The notes under the pieces were generated by a model. That model searched no databases and was not told the DNA's origin. It was given only the letters and a program-made list of their open reading frames with translations. A stretch of DNA of 64,000 nucleotides from Paralichthys olivaceus. Lineage: Eukaryota; Chordata; Actinopteri; Pleuronectiformes; Paralichthyidae. Location: NCBI RefSeq assembly GCF_024713975.1, contig NC_091100.1:19758501-19822500 (forward strand), in the 5' to 3' direction. Positions 1 through 10,822 of the stretch are shown here, in pieces (the stretch's first letter is position 1; every line of letters begins with the position of its first letter). The position numbers were made by a program, and so were the translations under genes.

Positions 1-1253
1 ATATTAATATTTTATTAATAGTTTATTCTTATAAACTGATTTTGTTTTATGTTTTGTTATGAAACCTACATTAAATGATAATATAATGTCACTGCATGAA
101 GTTTATATGGTGACCATGTTAGAAAACAGGTTCTGATTGGAATAACCAGTTTAAGATAGTCATCACAGTAATGTCAGCCAGCAGCTGCTTATCTGAATTT
201 AGCATAAAGACTAAAAGCAGTGGGAAACAGTGACTCTGTACAAAGGTTACAGCCTGACAACACCTCTACTTCTCACTAATCAACACATTGTATCTTGTTT
301 CTTTAAATTGGAAAAAAGAGAAGTGTAAAAATTGCAATTGTTGTTTTTACAGAGGATACTGAGCCGGGCTATTTCTCATTCGCAAAAAGTTGTCAATTTA
401 TAGATGCAGCAGACATGGAGCACCATTGGCCTTTATTCAGAGTTGTGTTTGTGTCCACCTGATAAATTTAAATCTACTATTTTGATATTTCACTTTAGCT
501 CTGTTTTGGTCTCCACCTACTATCAACTGAGATATTTGGCTCTTTAGCTTTTAGAATGTTCACAATGTTGATCCTTCCAATGAAAACTGCTGCTGGCTGT
601 TATTAGAAACAACACAGATCAAAGCCACAGAGTAATGCTGAAGGTAGAAACCAAATCAGTGATGGAAACGGTGGATTTCTTGCTAATTTTCAAAGTATTT
701 ATATTTGTTACCTTTCTCATGTTGTCCATTGCCTATTGAACAAATATTGATAAGGTCATGAATTGTTTAAAAAGGAAGACATTTTGGAAAATAAGTCAGT
801 GACCTTTGGAAGAATAAAGAGTTCATCAAACATATTTTTGGACATTTCTGTGAAAACAGATTCTAACATACAATAAGTCTGTCTCTTACTTGTTGATATT
901 TGTTGAATTACTTTAGTTTTACTGTTGTAGCACATACAGTATATCTGCTGTATGTTGTAACATGCATGTGTACAAGACATAAACACTAGTATAGATTTAT
1001 GGGGTTTCTTTTTTCAAGTACAACAATTATTAACCATATGTTGTAACTTTGGTTGCTCTGTATGACCACACTTCTTCAATTTGCATCAAGATTTCTTCTT
1101 TCATCAAATCACAGTCTTATTACTAAGATAGATCTTAATCTATTTACCCGATTGTGTTACATTTTGTTGCAGTGCTGGTTCAAAATGCCTAAATAGCTCT
1201 TTTACACAGTTCGCACTAATTACCCAGACTTCCACCGTCATTTATCTACCAAC
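1..1253. other. Intron sequence of the rnf122-like gene
   Basis: This AT-rich stretch lies downstream of the last visible rnf122 exon on the minus strand. I see no further coding exon, RNA gene or clear repeat. Short open frames here, such as the minus frame at 756-986, show no domain or family resemblance. Confidence 0.5.
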
Positions 1254-2875
1254 CTGAAAAGGTAGCAACAGAAGATGAGGCTGAGCATGAAGACGAAGAG
1301 GCCGATGCCCAGCACAATGACATAGACATTGAGCGGGAGGTGATAGATCTCAGAAGTCATGCTGCAGTAGTGTTCAGAGCGCTGAGAACCCAAACCACAC
1401 AGGCATCCTGACAGGAAGAGATTGCAACGCGATTACATACTTGACACACATTTAACTGTTACCTTTAACTCTTCGGGTTCAGAGCCCCAGGCTACATGTT
1501 GGCTTAACCCCTAACCCTTAAAGTCTTTAATCCTTCTTATTTCTTATGGGGTTATTTTTTAAAAGAGTAACTTCCATTCTTTGTTTCGATGCCTGTCAGG
1601 AAACTTTTTTTGAATAGGTTTTCTTTTCATAGAGCACTGCACAAAACAGTTGTCTTGCAACCTCATTGTTTACTTTACCAATTTTCCTCGAAACCAACCC
1701 TGAGACCCACAGTAAACAACAGTCAGAGTTGCCAGTTCAAGTCTAGATCTGTAGCATAAACATTAGACAGTGTGACCTGCAAAGGCAAATTGGGCTGTCA
1801 TGAGTCTAGAAAGCAGCCACCAGCTCTTGAAATCTGTGTTTGTTGATCATTTACTTGAGCAAAGAGCTACGGTGCCATCACAGACTGCTCATGATCCTGA
1901 GCCTTGAGTACTGTATGTACATTTGCTTTACAGTACTCATAGTGCATGTGACTCTCTGTGCTCTCCGCCAAATCAGGAGATTTATTGACATTAAAAAAAG
2001 TAAGGAGTTTAGTAGTTTGTTTTTGTTTGGATACAGACGTATCCAGGGAGCTGTGAGTGGTGCTGTGCTGGGGACTGAAGGGGCTCGTTGGACTGCGCAT
2101 TAATTGGCTGTGAACTAGACAAACATGGAGGACAGACACCACTTCCACCACACCACCATCTGTTCCACAGTCTACTGTATAGAGGGGACTCATGGAGTGT
2201 GTGTGTTCGTGTGTGTGTGTGTGTGCGCTGCAGGTGGCAGGGGGGTGGGCTACATTAAACAGAATGAACTCTGGGGACTAAAGGACCATTTGGTAAAACA
2301 ATAGCAGAGGAAGCCCCACTTCCACAGGCCACATGTGTTCCTATTAATTTGCCGCGAGGATGCTCTTTGCCAGCCTATAAGTGTCCATGTGTCCCTCTTT
2401 AGAGTGAATGAATGGGTACAGCTTGCACACTGTGGGGGGGGCATGGGGTGGATAATTTGACGTGGCTTGGGTTTGAGGGGGATTTACGTGGGTGGGGGGT
2501 GGGCTAGGGAAGTCCTAGGGCAGCATAATGAGAGATGCAATTATGAACCTGGCATGGATGCACTCAGCAGAAACAAAAAATAATATGCCATGAGGTCAGT
2601 GAGGATAAGATATTATCAGTTCCAGTTGACAAAGCTGTCAAGCAAACATGACCTTGAATGAAATGTGCACTCACCCTCCTAAAAAATAAAGTGAGGCCTG
2701 CACTCTCTCAGTAATTTGTGATTTTACATGCACGTCCATTTATGTGGATCCCATTAGCTATCTGTCAGCGAATAAGAGTTTATGAGATACAAGTAAGTAC
2801 ATGTGCTAGCACCTCTTGTATATTTGGCAGATGGCAGAAAAGTCACTTACCGTTACACCATTGGAATGGTTGCAT
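1254..2875 (-). CDS. rnf122: RNF122-like RING E3 ubiquitin ligase, 5' part only (two coding exons; rest off the left edge)
   Basis: Two coding exons are visible: 2875-2851 (ATG at 2875) and 1407-1254. Exon 1 encodes MQPFQWCNG up to a GTAAGTG donor. Exon 2 starts after a CCTGTCAG acceptor in matching phase and continues with CLCGLGS, a short luminal stretch, then a hydrophobic membrane segment ending [14 protein letters not shown] before a GTTGGT donor. From memory, human RNF122 begins MHPFQWCNGCFCGLG and has the same membrane block, so the identity is good. RNF122 is a small membrane-anchored ubiquitin ligase of ER and Golgi membranes whose cytosolic RING lies after this segment. The RING exons are not in the window, because nothing in 1-1250 reads as coding. 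The close paralog RNF24 is less likely, since it lacks the QWCNG start. Confidence 0.85.
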
Positions 2876-5800
2876 GAAATTTGACTCCCAGGGCAGCAGC
2901 AGTAAATTCAGGCCCTGTCAGGAGTAGGCTGGATGGGAGCCAAGACTGTGGGCTGGAGCTCCGGACACTGAATCTGTTTGGAGCCTGGATTCACCCCGAG
3001 CTGTATCACTCTTTTGTTGGACTGTGTGAACTCCAGCGAAAAAACAACCATCAAGATTTTCAGATTTGCCCAGATTCCACAAATCCTCGGTAGGTGTGGT
3101 TATGTTGGCTCAGCAGTCTGCACTGCCCAGCATTCCCAAATCTGGATTAAGCACTCCGTGTAAAGATTGGGAGATTTGGGACTGGGGTTTGGACCAGGAC
3201 TGGAGACCTCATGTGCTCCTGGATCCCAGCAAGGATGATGTCATCACAGGAGAGCCAAGAAGGGGACAAAGAAATCTTGTTGACATGAAATTTTTGTTCG
3301 TCAGAAGCCTCATACCAGGAGTTGTTATTGTGAAAAGCTGAATCTCGCTCAGTCACATTGTCATAAACAACACAGGCTGCTTGGTAACAGGAAATACTTA
3401 CATTTCCAGCAGAAAACAACACCTCTGTCCTCACTCTGCGTCTGCAGTGTCTCCCCTTCACCAAATCCAGTGACATCCACCGTTCAAAATGACAGTCCTT
3501 GTCCAATGAAGGTAATCATTTGGCATTAAGTCTGCGCTTTGTCTTCCTCCCAAAGCTGCTTTTTTAACAGAGGATTTTCACAAGTCTCATCCCCCTCTCC
3601 TCTCGTCTGTTGTCTCCTCCTCCAGTCCTCTGATCTTGCAGTGGGCAGTCCACCTCAGTGCAGGAGGCAGAGATGTACTTCCCTCAAAGCCCAAACAAAG
3701 TGAGGACAGCTCCATACAGTCAACAACAGTCCTCTAGCTGGGGTTTAGTGTTTGGCTGGTGAGTGTGTGTTTGTGTGTGTGTAGGGGGGGGATCCTACTC
3801 TCCCTCTAACCATCTGCTCCTTCAATTGAGAAAAAAAATCAGAGACAAAGGCTGTGTGTGTGTGTGTGTGTGTACAAGTGTGTCTGCGTGTGTCGTGTTC
3901 AGTCTCTCCCACCTCCAGCTGGCTTTGTCATGGCAGGCTTCCCCTCTTCCTCTTTCAATCCATAATGGTGCTGAGAGGGAGAGAGTGAGAGAGAGTCTGC
4001 AGTTTGCCTTCCCCTTCCTCCCCTTGCTCTGCCTTGGGTTTGTAAACAGATCTCTGCTCATGTGACCAGCCGTTTTGCCTCGCAACTCTCCTCTCCCTCA
4101 GCCCTCCCTCACTACCTCTGTCCTCCAATCTGTAGGCAGAAGGAAGGCAGAATGAGCCAGACACTGACGAATAGGGCGCCTGCAAGCATGCTGATGTGTG
4201 TGTGTGTGTGTGTGAGTCTGTGTGTGCACACGTCTGTGCATGTATATGTGAGAGGGAGACAAGAGACACTTGCAGCAAAGTCAAGGGAGGCCCTGGTCAG
4301 TAGCATGCGCATGGCTGATGTCCTCACAACCAAAACAAAGCCATTTGTGTGAAATGGAGGTCAGTAAGAAGCTGAAGTGACTCACCATTTCCTTCCTTCC
4401 CACATAAACACAGTGGTATTGTCGAGCTACGGCAGTTAATTTGTCATGTTTGCTTTGTTTGATCTATACACACACACACACACTCATGCACACACACATC
4501 AAGTCACTCTCTCAGAACAAAGGAACAAAAAAACAGAGCAGGGGTGAGAGGAGGGGTATTGCTGCACAGCATGTAATATAATATGCAAGATATGTAGAAA
4601 AGTCAAGAAGGAAAAAGAGTGACTCAGAAAAAAATCACAGCCCGGACAAAGACACTGCATGAACGTCCACCCCCACACCAGCGACCCTGCATGGCTGCCA
4701 ATTCGCTGAGAGAGCGAACAGCTGCTGGGCTACTGGGCGAGCTGAGAGACGGTCAAGGGGAGTGCTGCTCCACTAATCCCCAGGGGGGGGAGGGAGAGGC
4801 TTCAATGGGATCCATGCCATATTCATTCACCCTGCCCTCCTCCTATACTCCCCCCCTGCTCTAATAATGATGTTACTGCTGAGTGCTCAGGAACAGCTGG
4901 ATTGACTGCACAGATGCACGGGCGTAAATACAACCCATAATACACTGCATGCATTGTAGGGTGTTTACAGGTTTCAGGATGAGGGATGGTTGCATCTACA
5001 GTTGTGTTTTGGGCCTTGTGAAGGGTGGTAGTTTTGGTGAAAGCACGCCCCCCTGTGAGATATGGTGAAAATACAACACAGTTTCCTGAAGATGTGCATT
5101 AAAAATTCAAATTTAGATTTTCAAAAGGCTCGTTCAAAGATAGAAAAGAGAGTATCTTGACTTTTTCTAGAAAATAAGTGGGAAGTGTTTGATGAACCTG
5201 AGTGAGAAACTGAGCAATTGGGGAAGAGAGCGATGTAAATGTTGATTTTGTTTTCTTAGTGACATGTAAATTGTTTGGGCTGTCACTACCTCTTGTCTTT
5301 TGCATAAAACATAGGTTTGCGTGATCAGAAATACAAGCATACTGTAGGTTGTCTGGTTTAAGACCAGAGATAAGTTTCAGATCATACTCAACAAGATTAT
5401 ACAACTGCAGTAATAGAAAAAGTTGATATTTAAGGATTACAATAAACCTGTGGTACAGTTTGACTCAACAGGGACCCCTGTGGTCACAAATGGCCATTAC
5501 AATATACTGTATCAGTACCATTAGTACTAAAAAGCCACAGTGTCAGACAACAGACTGTGACTCAGTTCAGGGGCCTCATCCTTCAGAGGCCACATATGAA
5601 GATCCATTGATTACATGGTTGCCCCATTTTGAAGTCTCCATTGCCTCCATCCATTCCCAAGCAACAAAGGATCCAACAGGTGGATCCTCCTCTTGCCAAC
5701 CTTTCCCAGGATCCAAGCTACAGTAAGTGCAGGGGCTCAAAGCAGCTAATGATGCAACAGTATGTGCGTGACAAGCTAGTGATGCAAATAGGAAATCTTC

Positions 5801-6367
5801 CATAGACCAGACTGTCTCATTTAGGTTCCACCTTTGCAGTCTATCCATTCCACAAAGGACTTTCCCTTCCCCCTGTATGGTATCCAAAGAGGACACAGCT
5901 AACATGCAGTTTAAGTTAGCTAACACTAGACACATTTCTGCTGTATCAGTGAAATCTATAGTATGTTGTATCTACAGTATAATCAGAGTATATTTACCAA
6001 GTGCATGCAGCTGTTTTTTTCTTTTGTTCATTTGACGCATGTCAGTCTGTCCCCCTGGGAATATTTACAATGGCCCCACACTTGTGAGCATCACAATCAT
6101 TCATTAGTGTCGTTATAAATAAGAATTCTGCAGTGTTAAATGCTTTACTATAAGATTGATTCAACAGCTCTAATTCTGCAGCCTGGAATTTACAGTTAGT
6201 TTATTTGGCAAGCTCAGTCCCTCAGAGAGAAGTGTAACTTACAAATGAAACACACAGCAGTCGTGACAACACTATATTACTATATACAACAATAAGTTCT
6301 GGCTCACACCCAGAATTAGACATGTTCTGAGAAAATGTTAACTGTTTATGAATCAGTGGTATGACAT
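2876..6367. other. rnf122 upstream region and intergenic DNA with GT/GA microsatellites
   Basis: The 5' leader and promoter of rnf122 (minus strand) should lie in the first kilobase or so. The rest holds simple repeats: (GT)n runs near 3765-3780, 3855-3873 and 4195-4215, a GA tract near 3975-3995 and (CA)n near 4468-4500. Open frames here are low-complexity translations of those repeats. Both strands of 5460-5935 are open for 88 to 119 codons, but I could not match either to a family. Confidence 0.4.
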
Positions 6368-6373
6368 TTTATT
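6368..6373 (-). terminator. Candidate calhm1 polyadenylation signal
   Basis: AATAAA on the minus strand (TTTATT as written), about 200 bases downstream of the calhm1 stop codon and the nearest canonical hexamer. Transcript ends were not observed. Confidence 0.4.
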
Positions 6374-6575
6374 TACTTTATGCTTACACAAACACACTCA
6401 ATACACGTAACACTTATCATGCTTCATTAGTAAAATTATGCATTGATTTCATCTTTATAATTTCTATAATGATCTGTGCATTAAAGACACTCCGGCTGAA
6501 TTGGATAACATATGTTTTCTAACAGAATTTAAAAATTAAAATCTGAAACTCTGAAATCTGGACTGACTTTTCCCT

Positions 6576-8895
6576 TCAGACTCTACTGTAATACACCGCC
6601 CATTCCTTTTTCTCCACCTCAGGGGTGTGTCCCTTCACATGCCCATTTATTCCTCCATTAGCTTCTCCATTTAGTTTACCATTGTTTTCACCATCTATAT
6701 GGTCCTTTCTCAGAGCCAGAGCTGGCTTACAGGTGTGCCAGTTCCTCAGAACTTTATTCATATCATCCTGGGCCCTGATACCCAGAAGCCTGTCTTCATC
6801 ACTTCTCTTTTTGTCCTCGTCATCATCGTCCCCGTCGTTCGTGTATGAGCGTTGGCTGTGGAGGCTGCGCATCTCACCGCTGATGCTTTCAAAGTACTGA
6901 TGGATGCAGACCTTGGCAAAGCTCTTGGCATGCTCCTTACAGGTCTCGTCGAACATCTTGCGCTCAATGTCAATGTAGTGTGACCAGTACTTGGTCTTGA
7001 GGAAGGCGGCCTGGGTAAAGCACGGTCGAATGGCCCGGATCAGGAAGGCCGTGAAGGTCATCATGAGCAGAAACATCCATCCACATACCTGTGAGATGTA
7101 GACAGGTGTTAGTCCTGTATATTAGTATAGAAAACCTGCATAAACTGGACTATGTGTTATTCTTGTAGATAGTTAAAGTCAAATAGTCAAACATGTGATG
7201 TTAAAAGCATTTCACAGCTTCATAGCTCATTTACAGAATGTATATATCAATGGACATTTATAGACATGTTACTTTATGCCTGTACAATTGCCTTTTGGCT
7301 GATCAAAGACCTAAAAGACTGTGGGTGAGTTTTTTTGGATGAATTGAAATAGCTCCCAGTTCTTTGAATATTAAGGCTATAAAAAGCTTATCTATCCCTC
7401 TCATAAGCGAACAGGAAAGATTCAGCGAGTGCAAAGTCTAGTGGGGATAAGTAAAATACAGTTTTTGTGGAATAAAGTCAGGACAATTTAATTTTGCTGA
7501 GTCATAATTTTCGGTGATGAAGTTGGAAAACTGCTGAATGTGCAGAGGTTTTGCCATACAAACGTATGTGTGTGTGTGTGAGACAAGTAGGGCCATAGGG
7601 AGGATTTAAGGTCCCTAACTGTACCGCCTCAAAAAATACCAATACATATTTAATCAATTTAGCTCCAGTTGGTTTTTTTCAATTTCAATTTCTTCATACA
7701 TTTATTTTATTGTTGTAGGGGGTAGTTTGAAAATACCAGAATCATTCAAACTCCCCCCTGGCTGTGAAAACTCCCACATTCCAAGAAGGAATACCTAGGA
7801 TATGACATTAGTGTGTTCTGACATTTCTCAAAGCAGAAAGTGGAGGGCACAATACCAGGAGTCTGAAGCTCTTGAGATAATGTATATTATGATTTGGCGC
7901 TATATACAAATAAAATAAAATTGAATTGAACTGAAATGAAGCAGGCAATTTGAATCCAGCCATAATTCATTTAATTTCTATTTTTATTTACACCTGTGTT
8001 TTTCTTGCTGTGAAAAATGCATGTGGTTCATGCAAAGCAACTCTGTGATTTAGTTCACCATAGGAAGCAAATGTTTAATCCGTCTCCCTGCTCATACAGA
8101 TTGGTAGTGAAAGGCAGGCTAAGGTTTGCCACTAACACATTTGCATTTGTGTGACCAGGCCCTAAGAATAAAATCTAGCCATGTTGTATGTGACAGTCCG
8201 TGTCTTTGATTGACGTTTGTTAGATTGAGAAAAGGTTTGTCTCAGCTGTCCTCTGTTCTCCCTCAGTCAAAAGGTTAGATCAGCTAAGCACCTCTCGCTT
8301 TAAAATCCTTTACTGGAAAATTGAGAGAGAAAAAAAATCACCAGTCTACCTGTGATAAGCACTTGATGTATCGCGATGCTGCAACTCTTATTTCATGATG
8401 CTCAAACAGGTCTTTGCAGGGAATTCTCGCCAGCAGTTTGATCTTCTCCATCTCTGACAGCTCCGTTATGAAACTATAATTCCCAAACCTGTCAATATCC
8501 AGGTTGATGCTGAAAGCACAAAGGAAACTCTTCCCATCCATGAGCGTGACAGACACCCACACTGCAGGTGCTATCAGGGACCTCTGTGTGATAGAACAAA
8601 ACATGTAGCGGAGGATTGAAGGATCCTTTCTCCGTTTTCCTGCCGGTCTTTTCCATTCCTCAGCGAGCACGGACACGTTGTTGTTCAAAACAAAACCCAA
8701 CAAGAAGAACCATAAAGGTGGAACGATAAGCAGTCCAATCCCGTAGTTGTAGTTGTATTCTGGCATACAGGGGCAGCTGAATTCAAAGGCAGAGTACATC
8801 TGTGCACTAGCCAGTGCCATGATACCACAGATCCCACTCATAAAGGATTCCTGGTTGGACTGGAGGAACTGGAACATCATACGAAACTTATCCAT
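6576..8895 (-). CDS. calhm1: Calcium homeostasis modulator 1 (CALHM1), large-pore ion channel
   Basis: Coding exons are 8895-8350 and 7088-6576 and give 352 aa; the donor GTAGAC and acceptor CTCACAG are phase 0. CALHM1 forms voltage- and calcium-gated plasma-membrane channels that release ATP, for example in taste cells, often with CALHM3. The start [18 protein letters not shown] is nearly identical to mammalian CALHM1. Four membrane segments are expected. Visible family residues are the extracellular CPC pair (C41, C43), the pore-region aspartate in VTLMDGK, the cysteine in FLCAF, the cysteine in ARIPC and an N-glycosylation sequon NYS at the site used in human. The C-terminal helix [20 protein letters not shown] is conserved and is followed by a variable charged tail. 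Length is close to human CALHM1 (346 aa). CALHM3 fits worse at the N-terminus and in exon 2. No calhm2 or calhm3 is adjacent in this window. Confidence 0.95.
7600..7945 (+). repeat. Retroposon 3' tail in the calhm1 intron
   Basis: The stretch ends in GGCGCTATATACAAATAAA followed by an A-rich AATTGAATTGAA-type run, a 3' tail shared by many fish LINE and SINE copies. The upstream boundary is unclear. It sits antisense in the single calhm1 intron. Confidence 0.5.
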
Positions 8896-10822
8896 CTTGG
8901 GAGATGTGGTGGATATTTGCTTCTGATGGAATTAAAACTGTGGACAGAAGGGCAGTAGAAACTTTTACAAACCTTTAATGCTTTCCAATGATGTTGGAGG
9001 GTACTTAACACAAAATTAAACAAATTAAACAAAATAAAAGCAGTAACTGAAGCCTACATTAATCAGACACAGAAAACAAAAACCCTCTGCAGAGAGCTTT
9101 CAAAAAGCATCTTCGGACCATTTTTCCAGTACTACGTGATAATTTCTCAATGAGTCATTATTGTTTTTTTTTTCATTTTTAATAAGGCTTCAACACAAGT
9201 TATAATGCCATCTGTTAAAGGGTAGGGTATAAATGTTCATATGTAATTTATATAGGGTGGTTATAATCATTTGGTACTCCAATTATAAATGATAATAAGT
9301 TGAGTTAATAAGTTAATAGAATAATGTAGTTTGAAATATTCTGTTGGTTCTCAGCCACAACACCTCACTGTTCAATAAATAATTTGGAAACTATTAATTA
9401 ACCAATGAAAAGGTTTTATTTCTCCTGTATGGACTCTCTGTAAAGTCACCTGATGGGAAAGTGGTACCAGAGTCTCACATGCTTCAATAGTGTGTTGTAG
9501 CTACAGATAATTAAAAAAAGTCAAGAATCTACAGGTAATCATCAGACCGAAAAGTAACCTCACTCACACTTACCTATTTTCTTTAGGTGAACAAAAGGCT
9601 CGGAAATGTTCACATGATGGGAATATCCACAATAAAAAGATTGCAGTTCTTATCAGGCATTATAGCTGTGACTGAGAGGAGTCTCATGAACTCTGTGGTG
9701 ATGTTCACAGCCACCTCATCACCTGCCCCTCCCTTCACACGCACCTGTGTTTTGTGTGATGTAACAAAAGATTCAACCTGCACTTTCTCAAATGTAAACA
9801 CGTCTACAGAGCTCAGACAATCACTTACATAGTTCCCAGTTCTTTCACAATTCACATGAATTATCTTTCTGGCTTCCTCTGATGCATGCAGAGATAGGTA
9901 GTAGTGTTAACATGCACTGTAAGTTGCATAAGTTGCATGAACACCGAGGATGCAGTGCTGCTCAGCTGTCGCCATAACGATCCAAACATGCAAAACCATT
10001 CAAATATCTGCGGCTTTGGCTGGAAAATGTGGTTGTTGTTTGAGAGGTGAAAGTTGAATCTGTTTCCACTCGATTCATCAGAACCAAATAAATCATGTCA
10101 CAGTGGCTATCACATGTAAAATAGTCTTTATTACATCTCTGGGATTCTTTTTGTTTACTTCACACAGCAAGTCTAATTCAACTCCACAAACCAGATACAA
10201 AACCACAAGAGAATAAAGGATAGGGGTTTATTCTCCCATTCATAGGCAGAGAGCATTTTCTACACTTTATTTGAAAAGTATGCAGCCTAATGCTTGGCCC
10301 CTCACATAGTGTCAGTTGCAAACAGGAAGTTCGTGTTATCTGTTTTCATCACTGTATTACACAGGAAAATGTCACAGCAGAGCACATGGGCAGGGTGTGC
10401 AGGAAATAAGTCATGAAACAACCTACTGCTGAACAGGAAGAGATCACCGAGCCTGTGGCTTTGCAAGGTTACTCTCTTCCTCCTTTGTACCTCTTCACAC
10501 ATTACTGGAACTTTGCAGCATTAAGGTAATCAACCATTTCTTCTGGTGTGTAGTCTTCTTCTTGTTTAATTAAATATGCTCCGAAGACTGATGTAACATG
10601 AAATGAGACCACAAAAAAAGTGAAGTAGATGCTTCCATGCTATCAAGGAAGTAGCTCATCTAGATTTGCATCATCATTAGTATTTTTTAAGTAAATTGTA
10701 ATATAATTTAAAGTTTTTGTAGTCATTGTTTTTTTATGCATTTCATGAATCGGTGAAGCAGTTTCAAGATCTCTGGAAAGCTTTGTAACAATTCTTTATT
10801 CTGTGTGACTTCGACAGTATTG
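8896..10822. other. Divergent intergenic region between calhm1 and itprip
   Basis: calhm1 (minus) and itprip (plus) are transcribed away from each other, so both promoters and any itprip leader exon lie here. A plausible AG acceptor just upstream of the itprip ATG (ACTTCGACAG near 10808-10817) suggests a non-coding first exon further left. A stretch open on both strands at 9587-9855 (81 codons each way) matches nothing I recognise. Confidence 0.45.

Noticed and set aside
3763-4352. Cluster of open frames on both strands
   Set aside because: They are translations of GT, GA and CA microsatellites and adjoining low-complexity DNA, with no family resemblance.
5460-5935. Overlapping open frames of 88 and 119 codons
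   Set aside because: Neither strand shows a known domain, and there is no promoter, splice or repeat evidence. Probably chance, possibly an old repeat.
6576-8895. calhm3 instead of calhm1
   Set aside because: The N-terminus ([23 protein letters not shown]) and exon 2 ([15 protein letters not shown]) fit CALHM1 much better than CALHM3.
10805-10822. Upstream GTG-initiated extension of itprip (six extra codons)
   Set aside because: The codon at 10805 is GTG, not ATG, and the stretch contains a plausible splice acceptor. The first ATG in frame is 10823, where the encoded sequence begins to resemble ITPRIP.
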